6,702 nt of DNA, taken from the NCBI GenBank assembly GCA_017533165.1, contig JAFXIM010000267.1, forward strand, positions 1-6,702, written 5' to 3'. This stretch comes from Eggerthellaceae bacterium (lineage in GTDB: Bacteria > Actinomycetota > Coriobacteriia > Coriobacteriales > Eggerthellaceae). The notes below the pieces were generated by a model. That model was not told the origin of the DNA and made no database searches. It was given only the letters and a program-made list of their open reading frames with translations. Shown piece by piece: positions 1 to 5,905 of the stretch (position 1 is its first letter; the number at the start of each line of letters is the position of its first letter). Made by a program: the position numbers and the translations under genes.

Positions 1-206
1 AGAAGCAACGCCATCAACGCGCCGAACGCCACGAGGCAAACGTCATAGAAAAAATGAGGATGAAACCCCGATGCCGAACCGGCAGCCATCACAGTGAACT
101 GAAAGGGGGCGCGCAGAACAGGCCAGAGCATGAACATGCCCGCAATAGCAAGAACGTATTCTATGTTGCACAAGCTGCGAAGCTGCTGCAGCACGCTGTC
201 CTTCAC
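1..206 (-). CDS. N-terminal part of a multi-pass membrane protein, cut by window edge
   Basis: An open frame runs leftwards from a GTG at 206-204 to the window edge without a stop (68 codons seen). I chose this start because AGGGGGG (minus strand, 218-212) lies 5 bases upstream; an overlapping TTG one codon earlier would leave only 2 bases. The peptide begins VKDSVLQQLRSLCNIEY and then has a hydrophobic stretch at about residues 17-31 (YVLAIAGMFMLWPVL). A short loop follows, then a second hydrophobic stretch from about residue 52 (FFYDVCLVAFGALMALL). This pattern indicates an integral membrane protein with at least two helices. Too little is visible to name a family. Membrane-domain LuxR-type regulators and transporters of Coriobacteriia are possibilities only. 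Competing frames on both strands here (43-246 minus, 54-260 plus) lack this hydrophobic pattern and a good ribosome site. Confidence 0.6.
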   Translation of the reverse strand, partial: MKDSVLQQLRSLCNIEYVLAIAGMFMLWPVLRAPFQFTVMAAGSASGFHPHFFYDVCLVAFGALMALL

Positions 207-314
207 CAAATCCCCCCTGAATCAGATCCCCCCATTCTACTCCCAATTCACCATTATTAGTCAGATTTCAAATTCGGCTATTGACTTCATCTGACAAAAC
301 ATCGTCGTTTGCTC
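207..314. other. Intergenic region between two minus-strand genes
   Basis: This 108-base AT-richer gap separates the small unknown gene from the membrane-protein gene; both are read leftwards. It contains a perfect 7+7 inverted repeat, GTCAGAT at 260-266 and ATCTGAC at 289-295, with a 22-base spacer. It also holds a minus-strand TAGAAT (239-234) that could be a -10 box for the membrane-protein gene. I found no convincing -35 partner and no T-run behind the repeat, so neither promoter nor terminator is firmly assigned. Confidence 0.4.
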
Positions 315-572
315 CTACCCCCTATTTGCGTATTCCTCCAAAAACGCTACGAAATCGTCTTCCTCCAAGTAGAAGAAATCGCAATCGTCGTGAGTGGCCC
401 GGTAGTGGCGATCCAGATTGCACACTAACTGCCCAAATCGCCAGTCTGGGAAATGCGTCATCCACACATTTCCCAAGCGCTCCAAAAACAACGGAATGCG
501 CTCGACGGGCCTTCCGTAATATGGGCGATCCTCAAAGGGTTTCTTCGCAATGAAGTCTTCCATCCAGTCCAT
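315..572 (-). CDS. Small acidic protein of unknown function, 85 residues
   Basis: The ATG at 572 is preceded by AAGGAG with a 5-base spacer, a strong ribosome site that supports a real gene; the stop is TAG at 317-315. The product is short, cytoplasmic (no signal peptide or membrane segment), acidic and rich in aromatic residues. It opens MDWMEDFIAKKPFEDRPYY, continues with RIPLFLERLGNVWMTHFPDW and RFGQLVCNL, and ends in an acidic stretch CDFFYLEEDDFVAFLEEY. The PDxRFGQL-type core followed by an F-x-x-E-x-D-D tail resembles small uncharacterised proteins I have seen in Gram-positive genomes, but I cannot give a family name or function. It is divergent from the LRR gene at 713 and shares its upstream region. 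The frame at 532-723 on the same strand has no such features and is probably a shadow. Confidence 0.72.
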   Translation of the reverse strand: MDWMEDFIAKKPFEDRPYYGRPVERIPLFLERLGNVWMTHFPDWRFGQLVCNLDRHYRATHDDCDFFYLEEDDFVAFLEEYANRG

Positions 573-588
573 AATGTCTCCTTCTCAA

Positions 589-614
589 GTATGATTTGCT
601 CAGCACAATCATAC
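589..614. promoter_or_regulatory. Perfect 8+8 inverted repeat, candidate operator or hairpin
   Basis: GTATGATT (589-596) is repeated exactly in inverted form as AATCATAC (607-614), with a 10-base spacer and 18 bases centre to centre. Its right arm contains a minus-strand TATGAT (613-608), one mismatch from TATAAT and about 36 bases before the ATG at 572. A dimeric regulator bound here would therefore cover the likely -10 box of the small gene. The spacer also contains TGC-TCA-GCA, so an RNA hairpin is a second reading. No good -35 was found for the minus strand. Confidence 0.5.
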
Positions 615-647
615 TCACATCTCGTTTCAGCTCACTTTGCGCAAAAC

Positions 648-653
648 TATAAT
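648..653 (+). promoter_or_regulatory. Consensus -10 box of the LRR-protein gene
   Basis: A perfect TATAAT lies 60 bases upstream of the ATG at 713, giving a leader of roughly 50 bases. The -35 region is weak: GTTTCA at 18-base spacing matches the sigma-70 consensus at three of six positions. A helper protein may therefore be needed, or expression may be modest. The box lies 34 bases downstream of the inverted repeat at 589-614. Confidence 0.5.
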
Positions 654-712
654 GGTTAGCGTTGCTTATTGTGCATCCGACAATCCACCAATCAGGCCAA
701 GGAAGGGAAACC

Positions 713-2182
713 ATGGCGCTCAAACCGCTGCAATGCCCTCATTGCTCAGCACAGATTGATATCTTTGACGAAAGCACAAGCAAGGGATTCTGTCCCTTTT
801 GCGGAAGAGCCATCGACGATATCCAGCGTTATCAGGCCCTGTTTGCGGGCCATGCGCAGAACGCCTCGAGCACCAGCCGATCCACCGGTGCGCAGAGCTC
901 AGACTTCGAAATCGTCGGAGCCATCCTCAAAAGCTATCGCGGTAGCGGCACTGAAGTGGTGGTGCCTCAAAACGTACGAGCCATCGGCAAAGAGGCTTTC
1001 GCCGACTGCAGCTTCATCACCTCGGTCACCCTCCCCGATACGTTGAGGGAAATCCACGCGAGCGCATTCCGCTCTTGTATGCGCCTGAGCAAAGTCTATC
1101 TGGGCAATGGCGTGGAAAGCATCGGACCGGGCGCTTTTGCCTACTGCAGCTCCCTCTCATCCATCGTTATCCCCCGTAGCTGCAAAACCATCGACAGCAA
1201 CGCCTTCCAAGACTGCAAAGTGCTCTCATCCATCACGCTCCCAAAAGAGCTTGAATTCATCGGCGACAACGCCTTCAGCTCGACGGCAATCGCTGCCATC
1301 AAACTCCCGCCCGCTCCCCTCACCTTAGGGAGTAACGTTTTCTGCGACTGCCCCTTGGATTCGATCGTCGTCCCCAAGGGCACGCGCATGGTGAACAAGT
1401 TCCAACAAACCAGCATTGACCCCTTCTGCGTTCGCGCCCTCACGCAGCAGGGCACCCACCTCGACCCGGGCGGACTTGCCGCTACGCTCGCCGGCTTCAA
1501 CCCCGGCCTCGAAGCACAGCCTTCGCGTATTAGGCTTATCATCTTCGCATGCGACGAAGACAGGCAGGCTTACGACAAAGCCGTTATCCAAAAGATGGTG
1601 AGAGAAGCTGAGAAGTTTCTCGACAGCAAGCGCGTTGAACTCATGAAGGAAATTGATCGACTTGGCCTAGGTCAACGCGCCAAAAAGAAAGCCCTGCGCG
1701 AACGGCTTGATAAAGCCTACATCTCCAACGACACCCTGCGCAAATACTACCCGGAACTTCGGCTCATGAAGCCTTCGAGCATGGGAAGGTACCTAGCAGA
1801 TAACTCGGAATATATGCAGGCCGGCACAAGGACCCAAACCGCACAAACAGCAGCGTTCACGCAGGCAGCAGTAAGCCATACAACTAGCGTCCCCCAATCG
1901 GGCAACCAGGAGCGCGGAAGCGACGCTCAAGCATCCTCGACTGCCTTTACTGACTACGACTTCACGGACTATATCTACGATATGCTCGTGAACACCTTCA
2001 TAGAAGACCATGGCATCGACCTACGCGAAAATGCATTTGCCACGAAGCGCCTGAAACTCGCAGCGAAAACCGCAGCCAACTCCTTCAGTGCCTGCGGCGA
2101 AGCCGAAGTTGATCTCGAAAACATCGCCGAGACAAACAACGGCTGGCTCAACATGAACTACCACATCGGTAGCTCGAGCTAA
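713..2182 (+). CDS. Zinc-ribbon BspA-type leucine-rich-repeat protein, 489 residues
   Basis: I chose the ATG at 713 because GGAAGGG lies 5 bases upstream and the protein then begins MALKPLQCPHCSAQIDIF; an upstream in-frame TTG at 662 lacks a ribosome site. Residues 8-30 form a zinc ribbon (C8, C11, C27, C30). A Ser/Thr-rich linker (51-62) follows. Residues 63-221 are LRR_5/BspA repeats, entered by the typical cap (VGAILKSYRGSGTEVVVP). About five repeats carry the IG-x-x-AF-x-x-C pattern, the last ones degenerate. Residues 285-350 are charged and helical, possibly coiled. A low-complexity Thr/Gln/Ser/Ala linker spans about 371-410. The C-terminal domain (411-485) begins TDYDFTDYIYDMLVNTF and is unrecognised. 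There is no signal peptide or membrane segment, so it should be cytoplasmic, whereas many BspA proteins are exported. Such repeats usually mediate protein contacts; the partner is unknown. It converges on the ydjI-like gene. Confidence 0.85.
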   Translation: MALKPLQCPHCSAQIDIFDESTSKGFCPFCGRAIDDIQRYQALFAGHAQNASSTSRSTGAQSSDFEIVGAILKSYRGSGTEVVVPQNVRAIGKEAFADCSFITSVTLPDTLREIHASAFRSCMRLSKVYLGNGVESIGPGAFAYCSSLSSIVIPRSCKTIDSNAFQDCKVLSSITLPKELEFIGDNAFSSTAIAAIKLPPAPLTLGSNVFCDCPLDSIVVPKGTRMVNKFQQTSIDPFCVRALTQQGTHLDPGGLAATLAGFNPGLEAQPSRIRLIIFACDEDRQAYDKAVIQKMVREAEKFLDSKRVELMKEIDRLGLGQRAKKKALRERLDKAYISNDTLRKYYPELRLMKPSSMGRYLADNSEYMQAGTRTQTAQTAAFTQAAVSHTTSVPQSGNQERGSDAQASSTAFTDYDFTDYIYDMLVNTFIEDHGIDLRENAFATKRLKLAAKTAANSFSACGEAEVDLENIAETNNGWLNMNYHIGSSS

Positions 2183-2200
2183 AAACAAGCCTTCATGCAA

Positions 2201-2228
2201 AGAGGACCGCAGCCGCGGTCCTCTTTTT
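2201..2228 (+). terminator. Strong intrinsic terminator between convergent genes
   Basis: A perfect 10-bp stem (AGAGGACCGC at 2201-2210, GCGGTCCTCT at 2215-2224) closes a 4-base AGCC loop and runs into TTTTT at 2224-2228. It starts 18 bases after the stop of the LRR gene and is a textbook terminator for it. Read on the minus strand, the same hairpin lies about 30 bases beyond the ydjI stop but ends in only CTTTG, so it may terminate that operon less efficiently. Confidence 0.92.
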
Positions 2229-2256
2229 GATATACAAAAAAGGCTATCTCTCGCTA

Positions 2257-3669
2257 CTATGCGACCACGTCGCCGTCGTCGAAGGGGTCACCGCACTCGG
2301 GGCAGAACTTCGGCGCAGGAGACCCCTTCTCGGGCTCCCAGCCGCACTTGTCGCACTTGTACTGCGGCACGCCAGCGGGCTTCTTGCCGCCGCACTCGGG
2401 GCAGAACCTGCCCTTGGTCACCGCGCCGCAGGAGCAGGTCCACCCCTCGGGCTCGGCGGGCTTGGGGGATCCGCAGCTCGCGCAGAACTTGCCCGTGTTC
2501 TCGGCGCCGCAGGAGCACTTCCAAGCGGCCGCCGGCTTCGGCTTGGGGGATCCGCAGCCCGCGCAGAAGTTGCCCTGGTTGCCCGCCTGGCCGCAGGAGC
2601 AGGCCCAGCCCGCGGGCTGGGCGGCGGCCTGCTGGGCCGCCTGCTGCTGTTGCTGCTGGGCGCCCATCTGGTAGAGGCTCTGGGCGTTGATGCCGCCCGC
2701 CCCCTGGGCCATGTTCATGCCCATGAAGGCCATGGCCGCGCCGCCCGCGCCCTCGTTGGCGGCCGCCGCCTGCATCGCGGCGCCCGTGGAGCCGACCATG
2801 TAGGCCGCCGCGAGGTTGGGGTCGCGGAACGCGGCGTTGCGCTGCAGCTCCTTGATCAGGGCCTCGTCCTCCTCGCTCGCCTTGACCGAGGAGACGCCGA
2901 CGCGCTGGATCTCGATGCCGCGGAAGTCGCGCCACTGGGCGGAGAGCTCCTCCTTCAGGGCATCGGCGAGCTCGGTTGTGTGGCCGGGCAGCGCCGAGTA
3001 GCGGATGCCCATGGCGGAGATGCGGGCGAAGGCCGGCTGGAGCGCGGTCAGGAGCTCGCTCTTGAGCTGGCCGTCGAGCTCCTCGCGGGAGTAGGCCTCG
3101 GACACGTTGCCGCACACGTTGGCGTAGAGCAGAAGCGGGTTGACCACCTTGTAGCTGTACTCGCCGAAGCAGCGGATGGCGATGTCGATGTCGATGCCGG
3201 CGCGCTCGTCGACCACGCGGAAGGGAACCGGGGAGGGCGTGCCGTACTTGTTGCCGACGAGCTCCTTGGTGTTGAAGTAGTAGACGCGCTGGTCCATCGG
3301 GGCCTCGCCGCCGAAGGTGAAGCGCTTGCCGACGTTCTGGAAGCACGCCATGACGGCGTCGCCGAGGTCGCCCGAGAAGATGGAGGGCTCGGTGGCGGCG
3401 TCGTAGGTGTACTCGCCCGGCTCGGCGCACACGTCCACGACCTTGCCCTGCTCGACGATGAGCATGCACTGGCCGTCGGCCACGGCGATGACCGAGCCCG
3501 TGCTGATGATGTTGTCGGTGGCCTTGGTGTTGCTCGAGCGGCCGGAGACGCGCTTCGAGCCCTTCACCGCCAGCACGTCAGCGGGAATGGCCTCGCAGTA
3601 GAAGTACTCCTTCCACTGGTCGGCGAGCACGCCGCCGGCGGATCCCATTGCAGCCTTGATAAGTCCCAT
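2257..3669 (-). CDS. ydjI: SPFH/Band 7 protein of the YdjI type with four C-terminal zinc ribbons
   Basis: The product has 470 residues. I chose the ATG at 3669 because AAAGGAG lies 5 bases before it; an ATG 15 bases upstream sits ahead of that site. Residues 1-19 are the glycine/alanine-rich start seen in this family (MGLIKAAMGSAGGVLADQWK). Residues 20-270 form the SPFH (Band_7_1) region. A small-residue and Met-rich segment (285-325) follows, then a Gln/Ala linker (338-351) with six Gln in a row. Four zinc ribbons end the protein: C357/C359/C369/C372, C385/C387/C396/C399, C412/C414/C423/C426 and C439/C442/C456/C459. The first three use C-x-C, the last C-x-x-C. In B. subtilis, YdjI assembles at the membrane with YdjG/YdjH and recruits PspA; that role here is by analogy. 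The gene is much more GC-rich than its neighbours (about two thirds in sampled stretches). Orthology rests on domains plus gene order. Confidence 0.87.
   Translation of the reverse strand: MGLIKAAMGSAGGVLADQWKEYFYCEAIPADVLAVKGSKRVSGRSSNTKATDNIISTGSVIAVADGQCMLIVEQGKVVDVCAEPGEYTYDAATEPSIFSGDLGDAVMACFQNVGKRFTFGGEAPMDQRVYYFNTKELVGNKYGTPSPVPFRVVDERAGIDIDIAIRCFGEYSYKVVNPLLLYANVCGNVSEAYSREELDGQLKSELLTALQPAFARISAMGIRYSALPGHTTELADALKEELSAQWRDFRGIEIQRVGVSSVKASEEDEALIKELQRNAAFRDPNLAAAYMVGSTGAAMQAAAANEGAGGAAMAFMGMNMAQGAGGINAQSLYQMGAQQQQQQAAQQAAAQPAGWACSCGQAGNQGNFCAGCGSPKPKPAAAWKCSCGAENTGKFCASCGSPKPAEPEGWTCSCGAVTKGRFCPECGGKKPAGVPQYKCDKCGWEPEKGSPAPKFCPECGDPFDDGDVVA
2461..2575 (-). repeat. DNA-level duplication of zinc-ribbon units inside ydjI
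   Basis: The 34 bases at 2461-2494 recur at 2542-2575 with only two differences, an 81-base period that equals 27 residues. They encode the second half of zinc ribbons 2 and 1 (GKFCASCGSPKP and GNFCAGCGSPKP). The similarity at DNA level suggests a fairly recent tandem duplication or continuing gene conversion. Ribbon 3 (around 2380-2450) is a more diverged member of the same series. Confidence 0.75.
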
Positions 3670-3674
3670 CTGAA

Positions 3675-3681
3675 CTCCTTT
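3675..3681 (-). promoter_or_regulatory. Ribosome binding site that fixes the ydjI start
   Basis: AAAGGAG on the minus strand lies 5 bases from the ATG at 3669. It sits between two in-frame ATG codons, so translation should begin at the inner one and not at 3684. Confidence 0.85.
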
Positions 3682-3728
3682 CATATGCGAAGCATTGAGC
3701 CTTGCGCTCGCCTCGCTATTACCCCTTC

Positions 3729-3757
3729 ACTATACACGCCCTCGTACGATATTACAC
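3729..3757 (-). promoter_or_regulatory. Possible internal promoter for ydjI
   Basis: The 132-base gap between ydjH and ydjI contains a minus-strand TATAGT (3734-3729), one mismatch from consensus, about 60 bases before the ydjI start. A weak GTGTAA (3757-3752) lies at 17-base spacing. The spacer contains a perfect 8-bp palindrome TCGTACGA (3742-3749) that could bind a regulator. This gap contrasts with the 10-base gap between ydjG and ydjH and would allow ydjI to be expressed separately. Confidence 0.35.
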
Positions 3758-3801
3758 GATCTTGCGCATTTGTTCAGCGGCAGAGAACGCCGCCTTAGAG
3801 C

Positions 3802-4671
3802 CTAGAACTTCCCGCTCGTACCCGAGAACCCTCCGCTGTGGCTTACCGTGGGCGAATTGTTCGTCTGCACACGCGTCACCACACGGGTCGTATGCGTGAA
3901 GTCATCACGCTGCCCCGTAAGAACCAATCCGCCAAGTGCGTATTCTGCAGCTTGCGTTGCCGCAGCGACGGACTTCATCTTGGAGCTCTTATATGCAACC
4001 ACAATGAAGGCGATGATCAGCGGCAAAATAAACATCGCCGCAAAGCCCAAGAAGATGCTCGCGGAAATCTCGTCCTCAGTCATGATAATGTTGTCCGAAG
4101 TATAGGGAGCTCCGGCACGCGCCGACTCGGTGTAGAGAGCCGCAACGTCCAGGTAGTCGCTAAAGCCCAAGAACCACTCGTCATCCGAGAAATCGTCAAG
4201 GAAGTATCCTGTCAAAGACTCGCGAGCGTCATCGTTGAATGCGTAATTGCCGAAATCGCCATAGGTGATGAGGCTGTAGTCGCGGTCGTACATGGACATC
4301 AGCAGCATCAAGCCGTCGTCACCATCCCCAACGCCCAAGGAGTAGCCCTTGTAGATGGACATGGCGGCATCAAAGACGCTCGTCGTCGAGAAGTCCGTAT
4401 AGTCGTTCACCGTTACGATATACACGCCAAAGTCGTACGTGTCCTCAATAGCTTGAGCCTTCGACTCAAGCTCGGCAACTTCGCTCGAATCGAGCAAGCC
4501 GGCCGTATCCGTCACATGCGAAAGCTGGGCTTCGGATGCGTATGCCAACTCTACGACGCGCTCACCTTCGCCAAACACATTGATACGATCAACCGCCTGA
4601 GAGGCGAAGGGAAGGGCCATCACCACGGACAGGGTTACGGCCGCGGCGAAGATTTTAATAAGTCTCTTCAT
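3802..4671 (-). CDS. ydjH: TPM-domain membrane protein of the YdjH type
   Basis: The product has 289 residues. The ATG at 4671 is 10 bases after the ydjG stop, and the GGGGG ribosome site overlaps that stop codon, so the two genes are probably translationally coupled. Residues 1-26 are a signal peptide: basic MKRLIK, a hydrophobic core and an ASQA cleavage motif. A TPM domain (Pfam TPM_phosphatase class) follows at about 53-185, with the opening VTDTAGLLDSSEVAELE and the hallmark acidic-glycine segment GVGDGDDGLMLLMSMYDRDY. A single membrane helix lies at about 205-227 (SIFLGFAAMFILPLIIAFIV). The cytoplasmic tail ends SHSGGFSGTSGKF, the Ser/Gly-rich ending common in this family. The TPM domain should face outside. 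No enzymatic function should be assumed from the Pfam name. In B. subtilis, YdjH works with YdjG as a membrane anchor for YdjI and PspA. The protein is notably rich in Asp. Confidence 0.85.
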   Translation of the reverse strand: MKRLIKIFAAAVTLSVVMALPFASQAVDRINVFGEGERVVELAYASEAQLSHVTDTAGLLDSSEVAELESKAQAIEDTYDFGVYIVTVNDYTDFSTTSVFDAAMSIYKGYSLGVGDGDDGLMLLMSMYDRDYSLITYGDFGNYAFNDDARESLTGYFLDDFSDDEWFLGFSDYLDVAALYTESARAGAPYTSDNIIMTEDEISASIFLGFAAMFILPLIIAFIVVAYKSSKMKSVAAATQAAEYALGGLVLTGQRDDFTHTTRVVTRVQTNNSPTVSHSGGFSGTSGKF

Positions 4672-4681
4672 GTCCTACCCC

Positions 4682-5863
4682 CTACATTCCAAGAAGGCCC
4701 AGAAGGCCACCAGGGAACAGAACGAGCAAAGCAACCACCAAAAACGCGATGAGATAAGTGGTGATGAAGGACCTCATGCGCAGGCCCTTGTCAAGCGGCA
4801 AGTGCCCGATGAACTTACCCGTTTGGCCGTTCATGGCGAACTGGTACGTCTCGCCGTTCCATTTGGTATTGAGGAGCCATACAGGCAAGAGCGCGTACTT
4901 GACCTCACCCCTCTTCATAACCACATGCGAACCGCGGTCAATAACGCCCTCGTACCCGGTAACGGAATTGCGCAGACTATCGACGATGGTGGCCTTTGCG
5001 CGCTCATCCGCCCTGCCGCCACACTCATCGATGCTTTCATCGTATTTGTCAGCAAAGAAGCCGGGAAGGTAAGCGGTCGAGAAGGGCTTCATCTCGGAAT
5101 AATCGAAGGGCTCAAGCGAATCCATGTAGTCATTGTCCATCTTCGATGATGCATCGACGGGAATCTTGGAGAAAGCCACTGCGCCCTCGCGGACGACGCT
5201 AAAGTGGCTTGTCTCGGTTACACGGTTCTCACCCATGGGGTACATGCGCGAACGTGTGCCCTCGAAGACTGCACGACCCTGAGCCTCACCATCAAACAGC
5301 CAGAAGGGCACGTAAACACCCTTGATCTCCTGCAGGTGGTTTTCGTCCTTGAAAACCTTGGGCAGGTAGGGGCGGCCTTCGTAATGCTTTTTCAAACCGG
5401 CAATCGCATCTTCCTTCTTCAACTTGAAGGGGATGACATAGTCGGGCTTCAGCATACCGCGCAGCTGACCAGGGATGATGGTGGGGTTGTCGCAGTAGGG
5501 ACAAGCCGTTGCGGCAGTCGTCTCATCGCACACGAGCTCCGCACCGCAGGAGGGACAGTTGTAAATGCGAAGGTCAGTGCCCTCGACGCTCCACTCCTCG
5601 CTGGCAACGGAATCGCTCCACGCGCCATCCTCCTCGACGGCCTGCTCACCTGAAGCCGCCACGACCTCATCCTGCGCACGCTGAGTCTCAGTCTGCTGGA
5701 AAGCATCAGCCGCTTGATCATCCTTTTGCGCGTAGAAGGCTTCCACCTCTTCGGTGGTGAAGGCCGATCCGCAGAAGTCACATTGCAGCTTTCCGACGCT
5801 TGCCTCGTAATGAAGCGGCGCCGTGCAGGCAGGGCATTGGTAGTTCGTAACCTGCGTTGCCAT
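4682..5863 (-). CDS. ydjG: Double zinc-ribbon, C-terminally anchored membrane protein of the YdjG type
   Basis: The product has 393 residues. The ATG at 5863 is preceded by a run of GAGG/GGAGG 3-8 bases upstream. Zinc ribbon 1 uses C10, C13, C28 and C31 (CPAC and CDFC). A long acidic Glu/Gln/Ala linker covers 37-97. Zinc ribbon 2 uses C103, C106, C121 and C124 (CPSC and CPYC). The core domain runs from about 135 to 360, with family-type motifs KGVYVPFWLFDGEAQG (181-196) and LLPVWLLNTKWNGETY followed by NGQTGKFIGHLP (325-356). One membrane helix lies at about 366-391 (FITTYLIAFLVVALLVLF), so most of the protein should be cytoplasmic and tail-anchored. Databases usually call such proteins TFIIB-type zinc-ribbon proteins; they are not transcription factors in this context. 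It is the first gene of the cassette, 10 bases ahead of ydjH. In B. subtilis the equivalent gene directly follows pspA; here no pspA precedes it. Confidence 0.86.
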   Translation of the reverse strand: MATQVTNYQCPACTAPLHYEASVGKLQCDFCGSAFTTEEVEAFYAQKDDQAADAFQQTETQRAQDEVVAASGEQAVEEDGAWSDSVASEEWSVEGTDLRIYNCPSCGAELVCDETTAATACPYCDNPTIIPGQLRGMLKPDYVIPFKLKKEDAIAGLKKHYEGRPYLPKVFKDENHLQEIKGVYVPFWLFDGEAQGRAVFEGTRSRMYPMGENRVTETSHFSVVREGAVAFSKIPVDASSKMDNDYMDSLEPFDYSEMKPFSTAYLPGFFADKYDESIDECGGRADERAKATIVDSLRNSVTGYEGVIDRGSHVVMKRGEVKYALLPVWLLNTKWNGETYQFAMNGQTGKFIGHLPLDKGLRMRSFITTYLIAFLVVALLVLFPGGLLGLLGM

Positions 5864-5905
5864 ACGCCTCCCTCCTCTTCACGTCCAATAGTCCCCATAG
5901 CAAAT

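Noticed and set aside
662..712. A 17-residue N-terminal extension of the LRR protein from a TTG codon
   Set aside because: There is no ribosome site before it, and the likely transcription start near 660 would leave almost no leader. The ATG at 713 has a good site and starts right before the zinc ribbon.
2638..2670. The CTG/CTGCTGTTG-rich stretch as a functional simple repeat or RNA element
   Set aside because: It is coding sequence for the Gln/Ala linker of YdjI and is explained by protein composition; possible slippage is noted under the zinc-ribbon finding.
2288..3469. A 393-codon minus-strand frame inside ydjI
   Set aside because: It is an Arg/Gly/His/Leu-rich out-of-frame shadow caused by high GC; the ydjI frame alone explains the conserved cysteines and the ribosome site.
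3670..3684. The outer ATG at 3684 as the ydjI start
   Set aside because: The Shine-Dalgarno AAAGGAG lies inside this extension, 5 bases before the inner ATG.
3777..3793. A GCGGC/GCCGC hairpin after ydjH as a terminator
   Set aside because: The stem has only 5 bp and no T-run follows on the minus strand, so it is not a credible terminator.
2227..3798. A 523-codon open frame on the plus strand opposite ydjI
   Set aside because: It is the antisense of a very GC-rich gene. Its translation is a monotone mix of Ala, Gly, Leu, Arg, His and Val with no recognisable domain, while the minus strand gives clear SPFH and zinc-ribbon motifs.
3838..4752. A 304-codon plus-strand frame opposite ydjH
   Set aside because: It is antisense to a gene with signal peptide, TPM domain and membrane helix, and has no domain or ribosome site of its own.
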